This document shows, one piece after another, positions 6,603 to 7,616 of a stretch of DNA of 7,616 nucleotides; position 1 is the stretch's first letter; the number at the start of each line of letters is the position of its first letter. The notes beneath the pieces were generated by a model, which had not been told where the DNA came from, did no database searches, and saw only the letters and a list, made by a program, of their open reading frames with translations. Origin of the DNA: Pseudomonadota bacterium (GTDB lineage: Bacteria; Desulfobacterota; Desulfobacteria; Desulfobacterales; ETH-SRB1); assembly GCA_018897415.1 (NCBI GenBank), contig JAHIKR010000204.1:1-7616 (forward strand), given 5' to 3'. Both the position numbers and the translations under genes were made by a program.

Positions 6603-7616
6603 TTAGTCCAAGATCGCAATAAGTTCGCCTGTTCGTTCAGTATGATATCCACCTAAAGCTTCAACTCGCTTTTTAAATTTTGCGGTGTTTATGGTTTCAA
6701 GCAGAATCCGGATATTTTTTGACTCAAAATGTTCTTTTGGGATTACAAGGTCATACTGTTCTGTAACAACGGGAATAAAATCAAGATTAAGTGCCTTTGC
6801 AGCAGCATAAATCCCCAGACCGAAATCTGCTGCTCCGCTAAGTACTGCTACTGCTACAGACATGTGTGTATACTCTTCATTTTCATATCCTCTTATTTTT
6901 AGGTGTTCGATGCCGAGCTCTCGCAACCTGTAATCAAGAAGAATTCTTGTCCCCGAGCCGGCTTGCCTATTTATGAACATAATATCATTACGATTAAGAT
7001 CTTCTATCCCTTGTATTTTCTTTGGATTGCCGGGAGGTACAATTAACCCTTGGTCTCTGAATACAAGATTGACGAGCCTTATGCTGATATCGGGCAAATA
7101 TTTTTTTATGTATGATATGTTATAAGATCCGTCTTCAGCATTTAGAAGGTGTGATCCCGCAAGGTGGCATACTCCCTTTTTTATCGCCATCAATCCGCCC
7201 ATGCTGCCGACGTTGCTTGAAGAAAGTGTGATACCGCCGTGTTTTGACCTTATCTGATCGGCCAGGATATCAAGTGAGTTGTCATGACTTCCAACTGCGA
7301 CGATTGTATTTTTTATATAAAACATGGGGCGCAGGAGTTCTGCATCAACTTTTTCAAAACTATTTAGCCCTTCTATATGATTTGGGATACGAATAATCCC
7401 ATCTGCCTTAGTTAAGGTGGTTATACAGCCGGCACCTCTTGGCAAAGGAGTCGCCACAATCCTGTCGCCAACAACACCTAACTTTACGCGCAGGAATTCT
7501 TCTACTCCAAGCTTTGAGGCAATTTTTCGTGTAAGTTCTACTTTTATTTTTTTTCGTTCATTGTCAGGCTGTTCGAGCATCCTGCAAATCAAAGGTTTAA
7601 CAAATTGTTCAAATGC
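6603..7616 (-). CDS. moeA: MoeA-type molybdopterin molybdotransferase fused to a binding-protein-like domain, C-terminal part
   Basis: The frame is open to the right edge, so the gene is partial and its true start lies outside; a TTG at 7590-7592 is only an internal codon. The visible 337 residues begin AFEQFVKPLI, typical of the end of the MoeA catalytic core. About 70 residues of the MoeA C-terminal beta domain follow (KVELTRKIASKLGVEEFLRV, then GCITTLTKADGIIRIP). From about VAVGSHDNSLDIL to the end is a PBP-like domain of the kind seen in MoeA-LysR-substrate-domain fusions. Its landmarks are SSNVGSMGGLMAI, HLAGSHLL, GLIVPPGNP, RQAGSGTR and GAADFGLG. MoeA inserts molybdate (or tungstate) into adenylylated molybdopterin. 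The extra domain plausibly binds the oxyanion or another ligand, which is an inference. The protein has no visible signal peptide in this part, so the domain is probably cytosolic. Its TAA abuts the archease ATG. Confidence 0.9.
   Translation of the reverse strand, partial: AFEQFVKPLICRMLEQPDNERKKIKVELTRKIASKLGVEEFLRVKLGVVGDRIVATPLPRGAGCITTLTKADGIIRIPNHIEGLNSFEKVDAELLRPMFYIKNTIVAVGSHDNSLDILADQIRSKHGGITLSSSNVGSMGGLMAIKKGVCHLAGSHLLNAEDGSYNISYIKKYLPDISIRLVNLVFRDQGLIVPPGNPKKIQGIEDLNRNDIMFINRQAGSGTRILLDYRLRELGIEHLKIRGYENEEYTHMSVAVAVLSGAADFGLGIYAAAKALNLDFIPVVTEQYDLVIPKEHFESKNIRILLETINTAKFKKRVEALGGYHTERTGELIAILD

Noticed and set aside
7590..7592. TTG at 7590-7592 as the true start of the MoeA-fusion gene
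   Set aside because: The frame continues without a stop to the window edge, and the eight codons upstream encode AFEQFVKP, which fits the MoeA core. The gene is simply cut by the window.

Overview
This window is a densely coded bacterial segment. Seven genes run leftward on the minus strand from the right edge to about position 532. They converge on a short plus-strand toxin-antitoxin pair at the left edge. No stretch longer than 300 bases lacks a gene, and I saw no rRNA, tRNA, CRISPR array or intact insertion sequence. The moderate base composition, the RtcB-archease pair, the molybdenum-cofactor gene with a binding-protein-like domain and the GGTTCA-type palindromic repeat would suit a Desulfobacterota (delta-proteobacterial) anaerobe. 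This placement is an inference from gene content and style; no marker gene proves it.

Left edge, plus strand (1-479): the tail of a ribbon-helix-helix-type antitoxin overlaps a complete MazF/PemK endoribonuclease toxin. A 52-base spacer separates the toxin from the end of the convergent transporter gene.

Right part, minus strand, in transcription order: the C-terminal part of a MoeA protein fused to a periplasmic-binding-protein-like domain (its N-terminus lies beyond the window), archease, and the RNA ligase RtcB. These three genes are packed tightly: a stop codon directly abuts the archease start, and 8 bases separate archease from rtcB. RtcB seals RNA ends and archease speeds up its guanylylation cycle, so the last two form a functional RNA repair or splicing unit. 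The MoeA fusion belongs to molybdenum or tungsten cofactor synthesis and is linked only by position.

After rtcB comes a 77-base imperfect palindrome built of short GGTTCA repeats, which probably separates two transcription units. Beyond it lie a METTL-like (Methyltransf_16-type) methyltransferase, undecaprenyl-diphosphate phosphatase (uppP), a phosphomannomutase/phosphoglucomutase and a 12-TM major facilitator exporter. uppP recycles the lipid carrier and the mutase supplies sugar 1-phosphates, so this half has an envelope-polysaccharide flavour.

Most of the window is ordinary, well-recognised housekeeping or accessory genes. I did not find a convincing new multi-gene system. The items most worth a second look are the rtcB-distal palindrome, a small hairpin that resembles an IS200/IS605-type end, and the fusion architecture and coupling of the MoeA-archease-rtcB block.
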